A DNA stretch of 64,000 nt, taken from contig NZ_CP023564.1 of assembly GCF_002407065.1 (NCBI RefSeq), forward strand, positions 124,001 to 188,000, given 5' to 3'. A model generated the notes under the pieces. The model did not search any database and was not told the DNA's origin. It was given only the letters and a program-made list of their open reading frames with translations. This document shows positions 7,770 through 16,926 of the stretch, piece after piece. How positions within the stretch are numbered: position 1 is the first letter of the stretch; each line of letters opens with the position of its first letter. Both the position numbers and the translations under genes were made by a program. Source of the DNA: Brachybacterium ginsengisoli (GTDB lineage Bacteria > Actinomycetota > Actinomycetes > Actinomycetales > Dermabacteraceae).

Positions 7770-8765
7770 TCAGGGCTCCGAGCCGGTGACCAGGCGCACC
7801 GCGTCGTCGATGAGGCGGGCGGCGGCGCGGGCGGTGCGGCCGTCGACATCCAGGGAGGGGTTCAGCTCCACCACGTCCAGCAGGGTGAGCTTCCCGCTCG
7901 CGGCCGCGGCGCGGACGGCCGCGGCGATCAGCGGCAGCGGGACTCCGTAGGCGGCCGGGGCCGAGACCCCGGGAGCGGTCGCGGCCGGCAGCACGTCCAG
8001 GTCGATGGTGAGGTAGAGGAGGTCCAGCTCCGCGGTGAACTCCTCGACGAAGCGGGTGATCCCCTCCGCGCCGGCTTCGAGGCACTGCTCGTCGGTCCAC
8101 CAGCGCACGCCGAGGTCGCGGGCCCGGTCGAACAGCGCTCCGGTGTTGGAGGGCTCGGCGATGCCCAGCACCGCGTAGTGCAGGTCGCGGCCCGCGCGCT
8201 GCTCGGCGGCGGCCATCTGGGCGAAGGGGGTGCCGGAGGTGGGCCGCGGCTCCTCGCGCAGGTCGAAGTGGGCATCGAGGTTCAGCACGCCCCAGCGCTG
8301 CCGGGCGCGCGGCCCGAGCCCGGAGCCCATCAGCCCCTGGTACGAGGACCACGCCGTCTCGTGCCCGCCGCCGAGCACCACGCTCAGCTGCGCCCCGGCA
8401 CGGTCGAGCGCCGCCGAGGTGAGCGCCGCGGCGGCCGCCTGCCCGCCCTCGAGGTCCTCGCCCTCGGTCACGGCGTCGCCGAGATCGTGCAGGGCCACCT
8501 CGCCGCGGGCGAGCGGACCGTGCAGGGCCATCGGGGCGAGCGCCCGGCGCAGCGCGTCGGGACCGTCGGCCGCACCGACCCGGCCGCGGTTGCGCCGCAC
8601 GCCCTCGTCGGAGCGGAAGCCCAGCAGGGCGACATGATCGGCGGCGGGGTCCGGGGCCGCGCCGACGGCGCCCTGCAGCACCCGCTGATGCCACCGGGCG
8701 TGCTCGGGGCCGTCGCCGTCGTACCGACCGGTCCAGGGGGTCCCGGCCTCGGGGGAGGTGGTCAT
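7770..8765 (-). CDS. hutG: Formimidoylglutamase (arginase family)
   Basis: A 331-residue ureohydrolase-fold enzyme. Mn-binding motifs are present in order: GGGHETAWSSYQGL, NLDAHFDLRE and TIDLDVLPAATAPGVS (the last is the DxD motif in slightly divergent form). The presence of hutU, hutI and hutH nearby makes formimidoylglutamase, which cleaves N-formimidoyl-glutamate to glutamate and formamide, the best assignment over arginase or agmatinase. ATG 8765 is chosen because GAGGAG lies 6 bp upstream; a GTG one codon earlier would be too close. It is separate from the main hut cluster and divergent from a formate/nitrite-family channel, with a shared palindrome (8851-8868) between them. Confidence 0.83.
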   Translation of the reverse strand: MTTSPEAGTPWTGRYDGDGPEHARWHQRVLQGAVGAAPDPAADHVALLGFRSDEGVRRNRGRVGAADGPDALRRALAPMALHGPLARGEVALHDLGDAVTEGEDLEGGQAAAAALTSAALDRAGAQLSVVLGGGHETAWSSYQGLMGSGLGPRARQRWGVLNLDAHFDLREEPRPTSGTPFAQMAAAEQRAGRDLHYAVLGIAEPSNTGALFDRARDLGVRWWTDEQCLEAGAEGITRFVEEFTAELDLLYLTIDLDVLPAATAPGVSAPAAYGVPLPLIAAAVRAAAASGKLTLLDVVELNPSLDVDGRTARAAARLIDDAVRLVTGSEP

Positions 8766-8850
8766 CACCTGCTCCTCATCGCCTCATCGGGGGTAGGTTC
8801 GCCCATCATGGCACCCGTCGTGCACCCTCGAAGCGGGGGAGGCGACTCCG

Positions 8851-8868
8851 CGTCCGGTCCACCGGACG
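8851..8868. promoter_or_regulatory. Candidate hut operator (site 1)
   Basis: Perfect inverted repeat CGTCCGG-TCCA-CCGGACG between the divergent hutG and channel genes. Its core GTCCGG-N4-CCGGAC is identical in sequence and spacing to the palindrome upstream of hutU (12273-12290). Confidence 0.6.
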
Positions 8869-8889
8869 ACCCCGAGAGAGGGAGGGACG

Positions 8890-9798
8890 ATGGACCAGCA
8901 CGACCAGCACGACCAGCACGACCAGCACGACCAGCACCGGCGCCACGACCAGGCCGCCGAGCGTCGGCAGCTGGGCAGCAGCGACCAGCCCGTCGAGGAC
9001 GTGCTCGTCCAGGAGTTCGAGAGCACCGTCGCCGAGGGCGCGAACCGGCTGAACCGCACCTGGCGGGCGTTGATCATCACCGGTCTGTTCGGCGGGATCG
9101 ACGTGGGCCTGGGGCTGCTGGCCATGCTCGCGGTGCTCGACGCGACCGGGTCGAAGCTGCTGGGAGGGCTGGCCTTCGGCATCGGCCTGTACGCGCTGCG
9201 CCTGGCGCACTCGGAGCTGTTCACCGAGGACTTCCTCGTCCCCATCAACGCGATCGTGGCCGGGCACGGCACCTGGGGGCAGCTGCTGCGGCTGTGGGTG
9301 ACCACGCTGGTGACGAACCTGGTGGGCGGCTGGTCCTTCACCTGGGTGGTGGTCGCGGCCTTCCCCCGCTTCGACGACGTGCTGATGGAGTCGACCTCGA
9401 GCTACATGGACAAGGGCCTCACGCTCGAGACCGCGGCCCTCGCCGTGCTCGCCGGCTTCACGATCACCCTGGTCACCCGTATGAACCAGGGCTCCAAGGA
9501 GGGCATCGCCACCCTCGCCAACTCCCTCATCTCCGGCCTGCTGGTGGTGGGCCTGGGGATGCTCCACGGCGCGCTGAGCTCCGCGGTGATCTTCGGGGCG
9601 ATGCACGCCGGCGCCGAGACCACCTACCTCCAGTGGCTGGTCTGGTTCGCGTGGGTGATCCCCCTGAACATGGCCGGCGGCCTGGTGATGCTCACGCTGC
9701 CGCGCCTGGTGCGCACCTGGGAGCTGGCGACGAAGGAGCGGGCGGCCCAGCGCGGGCGGGGCCGCATGTCGGCGTCCGACGAGCCCGCCGCCGGCTGA
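8890..9798 (+). CDS. Formate/nitrite transporter family channel
   Basis: A 302-residue FNT-family protein, a pentameric aquaporin-like channel for formate, nitrite or related small anions. After a hydrophilic N-terminus it has about six membrane segments. Residues 2-16 are five DQH repeats encoded by a 9-bp tandem repeat (8893-8937), a likely metal- or proton-sensitive His cluster absent from typical relatives. AGAGGGAGGG lies just upstream of the ATG. It is divergent from hutG over a shared palindrome, so it may export a C1 product of histidine breakdown (formamide or formate); that role is inference. Confidence 0.82.
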   Translation: MDQHDQHDQHDQHDQHRRHDQAAERRQLGSSDQPVEDVLVQEFESTVAEGANRLNRTWRALIITGLFGGIDVGLGLLAMLAVLDATGSKLLGGLAFGIGLYALRLAHSELFTEDFLVPINAIVAGHGTWGQLLRLWVTTLVTNLVGGWSFTWVVVAAFPRFDDVLMESTSSYMDKGLTLETAALAVLAGFTITLVTRMNQGSKEGIATLANSLISGLLVVGLGMLHGALSSAVIFGAMHAGAETTYLQWLVWFAWVIPLNMAGGLVMLTLPRLVRTWELATKERAAQRGRGRMSASDEPAAG

Positions 9799-9864
9799 CC
9801 GACCCCGCCGCCCATCGCTCAACCCAGCCCAGCTCAGCCCGTCACGATGGCATCCTTGGTCCCC

Positions 9865-10662
9865 ATGACCACCCCGAAGGTCCCGGCGGCCGACGCGACG
9901 CTGCGCCTGCTCACCCTGCTCGCCTCGCGCCGCTCCCCGGTGCCCGCCGCGCGCCTCGCCGAGGAGCTGGGCCTGCCCCGCTCGCGCACCTACGACCTGC
10001 TCACCACCCTCGTCGAGCACGGCTACGTCCTGCACCTGGACCAGGAGCGGCTGTACGGCCTGGGCCCCGCCGCGCACGAGCTCTCCGGCGCCTACCTGCG
10101 CCAGGAGCCGCTGGCCCGCATCGGCCGGCGCGTCATCGAGGCGATGGTTGACGAGGTGGGGGAGTCCGGACATCTCGCGGTGCTCCACGGCCGCGACGTG
10201 CTGTACGTGATCGAGGAGCGCGCTCGGAACCGCCCGAGCCTGGTCTCCGACGTGGGCGTGCGCATCCCCTCGCACCTCACCGCGAGCGGTCGTGCGATCC
10301 TCGCCGAGCTGCCCCCGGCCCAGCTGCGCGCGCTCTACGGCCACGCCGCGGACTTCACCGCCCGCACCGAGGCCACCGGCCCCTCCCGCCCCAAGGAGCT
10401 TCGCGAGCTGCTGGTGCGGGTGCGGGCCGAGGGCATCGCCCGCGAGCAGGGCGAGGTCACCGAGGAGCTCGCCTCCGTGGCGGCTGTGGTGCGGGACCAC
10501 GCGGGCTGGCCTGCGGCGGCGGTGGCGCTGACCTTCGTGGAGCGGGACGCGGACGAGGAGCGCCGGGAGCGCTGTGCCGAGGCGGTGCGGCGCGCGGCCG
10601 ACGAGATCACCCGCCGCCTGCGCGGACGGCCGACGGACGAGCGCACCGGGGAGCGGCGATGA
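9865..10662 (+). CDS. IclR-family transcriptional regulator (candidate hut regulator)
   Basis: A 265-residue regulator. The N-terminal winged helix covers about residues 8-65 (LRLLTLLASRRSPVPAARLA, then LGLPRSRTYDLLTTLVEHG) and the C-terminal IclR effector domain about 75-250 (IEAMVDEVGESGHLAVLHGRDVLYV, RIPSHLTASGRAILA). ATG 9865 gives the usual IclR length; an in-frame ATG at 9847 has no ribosome site either, and translation may be leaderless. Its last codons overlap the following hydrolase gene by ATGA. It lies between the two candidate hut operators, so control of the hut genes is a reasonable hypothesis. IclR regulators commonly sense small carboxylates. Confidence 0.85.
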   Translation: MTTPKVPAADATLRLLTLLASRRSPVPAARLAEELGLPRSRTYDLLTTLVEHGYVLHLDQERLYGLGPAAHELSGAYLRQEPLARIGRRVIEAMVDEVGESGHLAVLHGRDVLYVIEERARNRPSLVSDVGVRIPSHLTASGRAILAELPPAQLRALYGHAADFTARTEATGPSRPKELRELLVRVRAEGIAREQGEVTEELASVAAVVRDHAGWPAAAVALTFVERDADEERRERCAEAVRRAADEITRRLRGRPTDERTGERR

Positions 10663-11567
10663 CGGAGCAGGAGTCCAGGGAGTTCGTGACGATGAGCGAT
10701 GGCGCGCGGCTGGCGACGGTCACCGTGCCCGGTCCCGCCGGGGCGCCTGCGGTGATCATCGTGCACGGCGGGCCGGGGCTGTGGGACCACCTCGAGGCGC
10801 TCGGGGACCTGCTGGACGGCAGGGCGACGGTGCATCGCTACGACCAGCGCCGCTGCGGCCGCTCGACCGGGCCCGACGGCAGGCCCGCGATCGAGGATCC
10901 ACAGGGTCCGACGCCCGCGGACCTCACCATCGAGCGCTCCGTGGCCGACATCGAGGAGCTGCGCAGGGCGTTCGGCCACGAGCACGTGGTCCTCGTGGGC
11001 CACTCCTTCGGCGCGACCCTGGCCCTCGCCTATGCGGGGACCCATCCTGAGCGGGTCTCCGCGCTCGCCTACGTGGACGGCGTCGGGATCGGCGACTGGC
11101 GCACGCCCTACCGGGCCGAGCGGGCGCGTCGGATGGCGCCGTGGGCGGAGTCCCTGGCCGCGCTCGATGGTCGCGAGCGCACCCGCGACGAGGAGACCGA
11201 GTGGCGCCGTCTGCAGTGGACGAGCGACTACGCGGATCCGTCGGCCGGGTACGACCTCGCCCTGGAGATGGCCTGCTCGCCCCATGCGATCAACCACCAG
11301 GCGAACCGGGCGCTCGGCGCCGCCGGCGCCATCGCCGACATCGACCAGATCACCTGGATCACCGCCGTGCGCTGCCCGGTCACCGTCGTCCACGGCACAG
11401 AGGATCCCCGCCCCGTCCGTCCCGTTCTCGCGCTCGCCGCCCACGCCCGCGCGCCGCGGAAGCGTGCCGTCGCAGGAGCAGGGCACCTGCCGTGGGTCGA
11501 GCAGCCGGAGCAGCTGCGGGAGATCCTCGCCGAGCTCGTGCTCTCGGCCGGGCACCGGTTCGGCTGA
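10659..11567 (+). CDS. Alpha/beta hydrolase, proline iminopeptidase-like
   Basis: A 302-residue alpha/beta hydrolase. The oxyanion motif HGGPG is at residues 36-40, the nucleophile elbow GHSFG has Ser116, a candidate acid is the Asp in VVHGTEDPRPV, and the catalytic His is in GAGHLPWVE near the C-terminus. The order and the HGGPG signature match proline iminopeptidase and related S33 enzymes. It starts inside the end of the IclR gene (ATGA), so the two are co-translated. Its link to histidine use is unknown. Confidence 0.83.
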   Translation: MTEQESREFVTMSDGARLATVTVPGPAGAPAVIIVHGGPGLWDHLEALGDLLDGRATVHRYDQRRCGRSTGPDGRPAIEDPQGPTPADLTIERSVADIEELRRAFGHEHVVLVGHSFGATLALAYAGTHPERVSALAYVDGVGIGDWRTPYRAERARRMAPWAESLAALDGRERTRDEETEWRRLQWTSDYADPSAGYDLALEMACSPHAINHQANRALGAAGAIADIDQITWITAVRCPVTVVHGTEDPRPVRPVLALAAHARAPRKRAVAGAGHLPWVEQPEQLREILAELVLSAGHRFG

Positions 11568-11686
11568 GAGCACGAGCACATCGCCCCGTCCGCCGCGACG
11601 TCGCCGCCCGCTCACCGCCGCACCGGCCCGCCGCGACCTGCCGACGGGGGCTGTCGCCTGCGGCCCCGCTCTGGAAGGATCGCGGC

Positions 11687-12226
11687 ATGAACCCCACCGT
11701 CGTCTCGGTCCATGTCAGCGCTGAGCATGGCTTCAGCAAGCCCCGTGCGGACTCGATCGAGCTCCTGGAGGGGATCGGCGTGCGCGGGGATGCGCATGCG
11801 GGGGTCACGGTGAAGCACCGCAGCCGCGTGGCGCGGAACCCCGATCAGCCCAACCTCCGCCAGGTCCACCTGATCCACCAGGAGCTCTTCGCGCACCTCG
11901 CCGAGCAGGGGCACGAGGTCGCCCCGGGAGAGCTGGGGGAGAACATCACCACCGCCGGCGTGGACCTGCTCGCCCTGCCGGTGGGGACGCGCCTGCGGAT
12001 CGGGGAGGCGGTCGTGGTGGTGACGGGGCTGCGGAACCCGTGCCAGCAGATCGAGGACTTCCGGCCCGGTCTGCTGCGCAGCGTCCTGCCGCGGGACGAC
12101 GCGGGCACGGTCCACCGGCTCACCGGGGTCATGGGGATCGTCGCCCGGGGCGGGACGGTCCGTGCGACCGATGAGATCTCCGTCGACCTGCCGCCGGAGC
12201 CGCATCACCCCCTCACCCAGGTGTAG
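11687..12226 (+). CDS. MOSC-domain protein
   Basis: A 179-residue single MOSC domain, the fold of the C-terminal part of molybdenum-cofactor sulfurases and of YiiM/YuaD-type proteins. Visible features are the GIRGDAHAG-like segment ([16 protein letters not shown]), [14 protein letters not shown], and the invariant cysteine in [13 protein letters not shown]. Stand-alone MOSC proteins in related bacteria act on molybdenum-enzyme substrates or bind persulfide sulfur. GGAAGGA precedes the ATG. It sits between the IclR/hydrolase pair and hutU with its own spacing on both sides. Confidence 0.85.
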   Translation: MNPTVVSVHVSAEHGFSKPRADSIELLEGIGVRGDAHAGVTVKHRSRVARNPDQPNLRQVHLIHQELFAHLAEQGHEVAPGELGENITTAGVDLLALPVGTRLRIGEAVVVVTGLRNPCQQIEDFRPGLLRSVLPRDDAGTVHRLTGVMGIVARGGTVRATDEISVDLPPEPHHPLTQV

Positions 12227-12272
12227 CGCCGGGCCCGGGCGGGTTCTGTCGGCCCGCCGGAGCGGAGCCCCC

Positions 12273-12290
12273 TGTCCGGGATGCCGGACA
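12273..12290. promoter_or_regulatory. Candidate hut operator (site 2)
   Basis: Perfect inverted repeat TGTCCGG-GATG-CCGGACA, 86 bp before the hutU start. It has the same 7-4-7 geometry and the same GTCCGG/CCGGAC core as the palindrome between hutG and the FNT channel. Confidence 0.6.
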
Positions 12291-12302
12291 GCATGGGCCG
12301 GG

Positions 12303-12345
12303 ACCCCCTCGACCCGCGGTCGCGGGGGTGGTGTCCTGGCAGGAC
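12303..12345. promoter_or_regulatory. Hairpin and second palindrome upstream of hutU
   Basis: ACCCCC-t-CGACC-CGC-GGTCG-c-GGGGGT (12303-12329) forms a near-perfect hairpin, and GTCCTG-G-CAGGAC (12333-12345) is a 13-bp palindrome. There is no T-tract, so this is more likely leader or operator structure than a terminator for the MOSC gene. Confidence 0.45.
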
Positions 12346-12375
12346 GCCAGCAGCCCCCGACCCCAGGAGCCAGTG

Positions 12376-14058
12376 ATGTCCCTCCCCGGAGCCCGCCCCG
12401 TCCGCGCCGACCGCGGCACCGACCTCAGCGCCAAGTCCTGGCAGACCGAGGCCCCGCTGCGCATGCTCATGAACAACCTCGACCCCGAGGTCGCCGAGCG
12501 TCCCGACGACCTCGTCGTCTACGGCGGCACCGGCCGCGCCGCGCGCTCCTGGGAGGCGTTCGACGCGATCGTCGAGACCCTGAAGGGCCTCGAGGACGAC
12601 GAGACCCTGCTGGTCCAGTCCGGCAAGCCCGTCGGCGTGCTGCGCACCCACGAGTGGGCCCCGCGCGTGCTGCTCGCGAACTCCAACCTCGTGGGCGACT
12701 GGGCGACCTGGCCCGAGTTCCGCCGGCTCGAGGCCGAGGGCCTCATGATGTACGGCCAGATGACCGCCGGGTCCTGGATCTACATCGCCACCCAGGGCAT
12801 CCTCCAGGGCACCTACGAGACCTTCGCGGCCGTGGCCCAGAAGCGCTTCGGCGGCACCCTCGCCGGCACCATCACCCTCACCGGCGGCTGCGGCGGCATG
12901 GGCGGCGCGCAGCCGCTCGCCGTCACCCTCAACGACGGCGTGTGCCTGGTCGTGGACGTGGACCGCGCCCGCCTCGAGCGCCGCGTCGCCAAGCGCTACT
13001 GCCACGAGATCGCCGACGACCTCCACGACGCGATCGCCCGCGCCAACGCCGCGAAGGCCGAGAAGCGCGGCCTCTCGATCGGGATCGTCGGCAACGCCGC
13101 CGACGTCTTCCCCGCGCTGCTCGAGCGCCATAAGGCCGGTGACCTGCACATCGACGTGGTCACCGACCAGACCTCCGCCCACGACCCGCTGAGCTACCTG
13201 CCCACCGAGATCACCGTCGAGGACTGGCAGCGCGAGGCCGCGGCCGACGAGGAGGGCTTCACCAAGAAGGCCCGCGAGTCGATGGCTCGCCAAGTCCAGG
13301 CCATGGTCGAGTTCCAGGACGCCGGCGCCGAGGTGTTCGACTACGGCAACTCGATCCGCGACGAGGCCCGCCACGCCGGCTACGACCGCGCCTTCGAGTT
13401 CCCCGGCTTCGTCCCCGCCTACATCCGCCCGCTCTTCTGCGAGGGCCTCGGCCCGTTCCGGTGGGTGGCGCTCTCCGGCGACCCCGAGGACATCGCCGTC
13501 ACCGACGCGGCGCTCAAGGAGCTCTTCCCCGAGAACGAGCACCTGCACCGCTGGCTCGACGCGGCGGACGAGTTCGTCGAGTTCGAGGGCCTGCCCGCCC
13601 GCATCTGCTGGCTCGGCTACGGCGAGCGGCACCAGGCCGGGATGCTCTTCAACCAGCTGGTGGCCGACGGGAAGGTCAAGGCACCGATCGTCATCGGCCG
13701 CGACCACCTCGACTCCGGCTCCGTCGCCTCCCCGTATCGCGAGACCGAGTCCATGCTCGACGGCTCCGACGCGATCGCCGACTGGCCGCTGCTGAACGCC
13801 CTGACCTCGACGTCCTCGGGCGCCACCTGGGTCTCGATCCACCACGGCGGCGGCGTGGGCATCGGCCGCTCGATCCACGCCGGCCAGGTGGGCGTCGCCG
13901 ACGGCACCGACCTCGCGCGCCAGAAGCTCGAGCGCCTGCTCACCAACGACCCCGCCATGGGCGTGATCCGCCACGTCGACGCCGGCTACTCGCGCGCCGA
14001 CCAGGTGGCCCATGAGCGCGGCGTGCGGGTGCCCATGACCCCCACGCACCGCGACTGA
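12376..14058 (+). CDS. hutU: Urocanate hydratase
   Basis: A 560-residue urocanase, the second enzyme of histidine degradation (urocanate to imidazolonepropionate), NAD-dependent and cytoplasmic. The start of the family is clear ([27 protein letters not shown]), as are the NAD-binding Gly-rich [16 protein letters not shown] (about residues 168-183), [10 protein letters not shown], and the C-terminal [20 protein letters not shown] 12376 is chosen over an upstream frame because AGGAG lies 6 bp before it. First gene of the hutU-hutI-transporter-hutH operon, 35 bp before hutI. Confidence 0.97.
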   Translation: MSLPGARPVRADRGTDLSAKSWQTEAPLRMLMNNLDPEVAERPDDLVVYGGTGRAARSWEAFDAIVETLKGLEDDETLLVQSGKPVGVLRTHEWAPRVLLANSNLVGDWATWPEFRRLEAEGLMMYGQMTAGSWIYIATQGILQGTYETFAAVAQKRFGGTLAGTITLTGGCGGMGGAQPLAVTLNDGVCLVVDVDRARLERRVAKRYCHEIADDLHDAIARANAAKAEKRGLSIGIVGNAADVFPALLERHKAGDLHIDVVTDQTSAHDPLSYLPTEITVEDWQREAAADEEGFTKKARESMARQVQAMVEFQDAGAEVFDYGNSIRDEARHAGYDRAFEFPGFVPAYIRPLFCEGLGPFRWVALSGDPEDIAVTDAALKELFPENEHLHRWLDAADEFVEFEGLPARICWLGYGERHQAGMLFNQLVADGKVKAPIVIGRDHLDSGSVASPYRETESMLDGSDAIADWPLLNALTSTSSGATWVSIHHGGGVGIGRSIHAGQVGVADGTDLARQKLERLLTNDPAMGVIRHVDAGYSRADQVAHERGVRVPMTPTHRD

Positions 14059-14093
14059 CCCGTCCCCGCCCTCACCCCGTAGGAGGCCCTGGC

Positions 14094-15356
14094 ATGACGA
14101 GCACCCTGATCACCGGCATCTCGGAGCTGTGGACCCTCGACCCGGCGCTGGACGACCCCGCCCGCCCGGGCGAGGTCACGGGCGCCCAGGTGCTCCGCGA
14201 CGCCGCCCTGGTCATCGAGGACGGACGCATCGCCTGGACCGGCTCCGCCGCGCAGGCGCCGGCCGCCGATGACGCGGAGGACCTCGGCGGCCGGGCCGTG
14301 CTGCCCGGCTGGGTCGACTCCCACTCCCACCTCGTCTTCGACGGCGACCGCGCCGCCGAGTTCGAGGCCCGGATGGCGGGGGAGTCGTACTCCGCCGGCG
14401 GCATCGGCGTCACCACCGACGCCACCCGCTCCGCAACCGACGAGCGCCTGGACGCCCTGGTCCGGGGGCGGATCGCCGAGGCCGTCGCGGGCGGTACCAC
14501 CTGCCTGGAGACCAAGACCGGGTACGGGCTGACCGTCCAGGACGAGCTGCGGGCCGCCCGCCTGCTCTCGGCCCTGATCGCCGAGGGCGAGCTCGACGAG
14601 GCCACCTTCCTCGGCGCCCACCTCGTGCCGCGCGAGTACTCGGGCAGGGCTGAGGAGTACGTCGACCTGGTCATCGGCGAGATGCTCGCCGCCGTCGCCC
14701 CGCACGTGCGCTGGATCGACGTGTTCTGCGAGGCCGGCGCCTTCGATCCCGAGCAGTCCGAGCGGGTGCTGCGCGCCGGCGCCGCGGCGGGCCTGGGCCT
14801 GCGCGTGCACGGCAACCAGCTGGGCCGCTCGGGCGGCGTCGCGCTCGCCGCCGAGCTCGGGGCCGCGAGCGTGGACCACGTCAACCACCTCGGAGCGGCC
14901 GACGTCGAGGCCCTCGCCGTGACCGCCGCCCGCCCCACCGCCCCCGGGGACGGCCCCGGCCGCCTCGCCGTCGACGCGGGGCCGACGGTCGCGACCGTCC
15001 TTCCGGCCTGCGATCTCTCCACCCGCGCCCCGCTCGCCCCCGCTCGCGAGCTGCTCGACGCGGGCGCCTCCGTCGCGCTCGCCAGCAACTGCAACCCCGG
15101 CACGAGCTACACCAGCTCGATGAGCTTCTGCGTCACCATCGCGGTGCTGCAGATGCACCTCTCGCTCGCCGAAGCGCTCCGCGCCGCCACCCGCGGCGGG
15201 GCGCTCGCCCTGCGGCGCGCGGACGTCGGCCACCTCGGGATCGGCGCGCGCGCCGACCTGCACGTGCTCGACGCCCCCGCCGCGATCCACCTGGCCTACC
15301 GGCCCGGCATGCCCCTCACCCATCAGGTGTGGCGGGCCGGGAGGCGGCGCGCCTGA
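14094..15356 (+). CDS. hutI: Imidazolonepropionase
   Basis: A 420-residue metal-dependent amidohydrolase that converts imidazolonepropionate to N-formimidoyl-glutamate, the substrate of HutG. The metal-binding HSHLVFDGDRAAEF near residue 77, the substrate-binding region TTCLETKTGYGL, the metal His in LRVHGNQLGRSGG and the C-terminal ALASNCNPGTSYTSSM are all present. AGGAGG precedes the ATG. Start, length and position after hutU are typical. Confidence 0.95.
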   Translation: MTSTLITGISELWTLDPALDDPARPGEVTGAQVLRDAALVIEDGRIAWTGSAAQAPAADDAEDLGGRAVLPGWVDSHSHLVFDGDRAAEFEARMAGESYSAGGIGVTTDATRSATDERLDALVRGRIAEAVAGGTTCLETKTGYGLTVQDELRAARLLSALIAEGELDEATFLGAHLVPREYSGRAEEYVDLVIGEMLAAVAPHVRWIDVFCEAGAFDPEQSERVLRAGAAAGLGLRVHGNQLGRSGGVALAAELGAASVDHVNHLGAADVEALAVTAARPTAPGDGPGRLAVDAGPTVATVLPACDLSTRAPLAPARELLDAGASVALASNCNPGTSYTSSMSFCVTIAVLQMHLSLAEALRAATRGGALALRRADVGHLGIGARADLHVLDAPAAIHLAYRPGMPLTHQVWRAGRRRA

Positions 15357-15443
15357 CCCCGGGGCCCGCCTCTCCCGTCGCTCCCGGCCGTCGCCCGGCA
15401 GTCCCCCCGCACCCCTCCCTCCCCTCACGAAAGGACGATCTCG

Positions 15444-16868
15444 ATGATGACGACGTCCGACGCAGTCCCGGCTCCCGACCGCCAGGGCCGCCGTCCCGCC
15501 GACGGCCACCAGCTCTTCGAGAGCTCCGCCGCGGGCCGTGCCCGCTCCGTGATCGGCGTCGACGGCACCGAACGCCCCGTCCCGCCCCGCCGCTGGCGGT
15601 TCTTCGTCTACAGCGCCATCGGCCTGGCGATGTTCTTCGTCTCGGTCGAGATCGGCGGGAAGTCCACGATCCTCGTGGACCACGCTCTGACACTCGTGAT
15701 GTGGGTGCTCGGTGCCGCACTGCCGTGGGTGGTGGTCGCCCTGGTCGCCCTCGGCACCCTCCGTCCCTTCGTCACCGGCTCCTGGCGTCACGGCGCCCTG
15801 CGCACGATCTTCGCCCTGGCGAACATCGTGGGCCTCGCGGTCGCGGTGTGCGCGGCGCTCGGCTACTACCCGGGGCCGCTCGGGAATCCGGACATCGGCC
15901 CGTTCCTGTGGGAGAAGCTCGGCATCCCCGTGGGCCTCATCGTGCCCGTCGGCGCCGTGTTCCTCGCCCTGCTGATCAACTATGGGCTGATGGAGTTCAT
16001 CGGCGTGCTCGTCCAGCCGATCATGCGGCCCGTGTGGAAGGTGCCGGGCCGCGCGGCGGTCGACGCCGTCGCCTCCTTCGTCGGCTCCTACTCGCTGGCC
16101 CTGCTGATCACCGACCGCGTCTACCGCGAGGGGCGGTACACCGGCAAGGAGGCCGCGATCATCGCGACCGGCTTCTCCACGGTCTCCGCGACCTTCATGG
16201 TCATCGTGGCCAGCACGCTGGACCTCATGGAGCACTGGACGCTCTACTTCCTCCTCACCTTCGCCGTGACCTTCGCGGTCACCGCGATCACGGTGCGGAT
16301 CCCGCCGCTCAGCCGCGTGGCGGACGACCCCTTCGAGGGCGTGGAGCACCTGGCCGAGCCCGTCTCCCGGGGACATCGCCTGCGCCAGGCCTGGGACGAG
16401 GCGATGCGCGCCCTCGCCGGTGCCCCCGGTGTGGTCGCCGGCAGCTGGGCGACCTTCAAGGACGGCGTGCTGATGGCTGCCGCGATCGTCCCCTCGATCC
16501 TCTCGATCGGGCTGGCGGGCCTGCTCCTGGCCACCTACACCCCGGTGTTCGATCTGATCGGCTGGCTCTTCGTGCCCATCGCCTGGCTGGTGCAGCTGCC
16601 GGATCCGGCGCTCGCCGGCAAGGCCGTCGCGGTGGGCATCGCCGAGATGTTCCTCCCGGCCACCGTGGTCGCCGGGCACGAGTCCGAGGTGCTGCGCTTC
16701 ACCGTGGGCGTCACCGCCGTCTCCCAGATCGTGTTCTTCTCCGCGCTGGTGCCCTCCGTCCTGGCCACGCGGATCCCGGTGAACGTGGGCCAGCTGGTGG
16801 TGCTGTGGTTCGTGCGCGTGGTGCTCACGATCCTGATCACCGCACCGCTCGCGCACCTTCTGCTCTGA
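15444..16868 (+). CDS. YjiH-like nucleoside-recognition (GATE) membrane transporter in the hut operon
   Basis: A 474-residue membrane protein with about 11 hydrophobic segments. It resembles the YjiH/GATE-domain family: the N-terminal membrane entry WRFFVYSAIGLAMFFVSVEIGGKST, a central FVGSYSLALLITDRVYREGRYTGKEAAIIATGFSTVSATFM and a C-terminal GIAEMFLPATVVAGHESE repeat of the same gate module. It lies between hutI and hutH with a ribosome site (AAAGGA) before paired ATGs at 15444/15447. Location inside the operon makes it the best candidate for histidine or urocanate transport; the family is poorly characterised and direction of transport is unknown. Confidence 0.8.
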   Translation: MMTTSDAVPAPDRQGRRPADGHQLFESSAAGRARSVIGVDGTERPVPPRRWRFFVYSAIGLAMFFVSVEIGGKSTILVDHALTLVMWVLGAALPWVVVALVALGTLRPFVTGSWRHGALRTIFALANIVGLAVAVCAALGYYPGPLGNPDIGPFLWEKLGIPVGLIVPVGAVFLALLINYGLMEFIGVLVQPIMRPVWKVPGRAAVDAVASFVGSYSLALLITDRVYREGRYTGKEAAIIATGFSTVSATFMVIVASTLDLMEHWTLYFLLTFAVTFAVTAITVRIPPLSRVADDPFEGVEHLAEPVSRGHRLRQAWDEAMRALAGAPGVVAGSWATFKDGVLMAAAIVPSILSIGLAGLLLATYTPVFDLIGWLFVPIAWLVQLPDPALAGKAVAVGIAEMFLPATVVAGHESEVLRFTVGVTAVSQIVFFSALVPSVLATRIPVNVGQLVVLWFVRVVLTILITAPLAHLLL

Positions 16869-16926
16869 CCCACCTGCGCACCTTCTCCTCCGACCCTCCC
16901 GCCACCCCGCTCCCGAAAGGACCCCC

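Noticed and set aside
7512..10151. 879-codon plus-strand frame over hutG and the FNT gene
   Set aside because: Antisense to hutG and out of frame with the FNT and IclR genes.
12303..12329. Terminator of the MOSC gene
   Set aside because: The hairpin has no following T-tract and lies within the hutU upstream region, between two palindromes; treated as regulatory structure.
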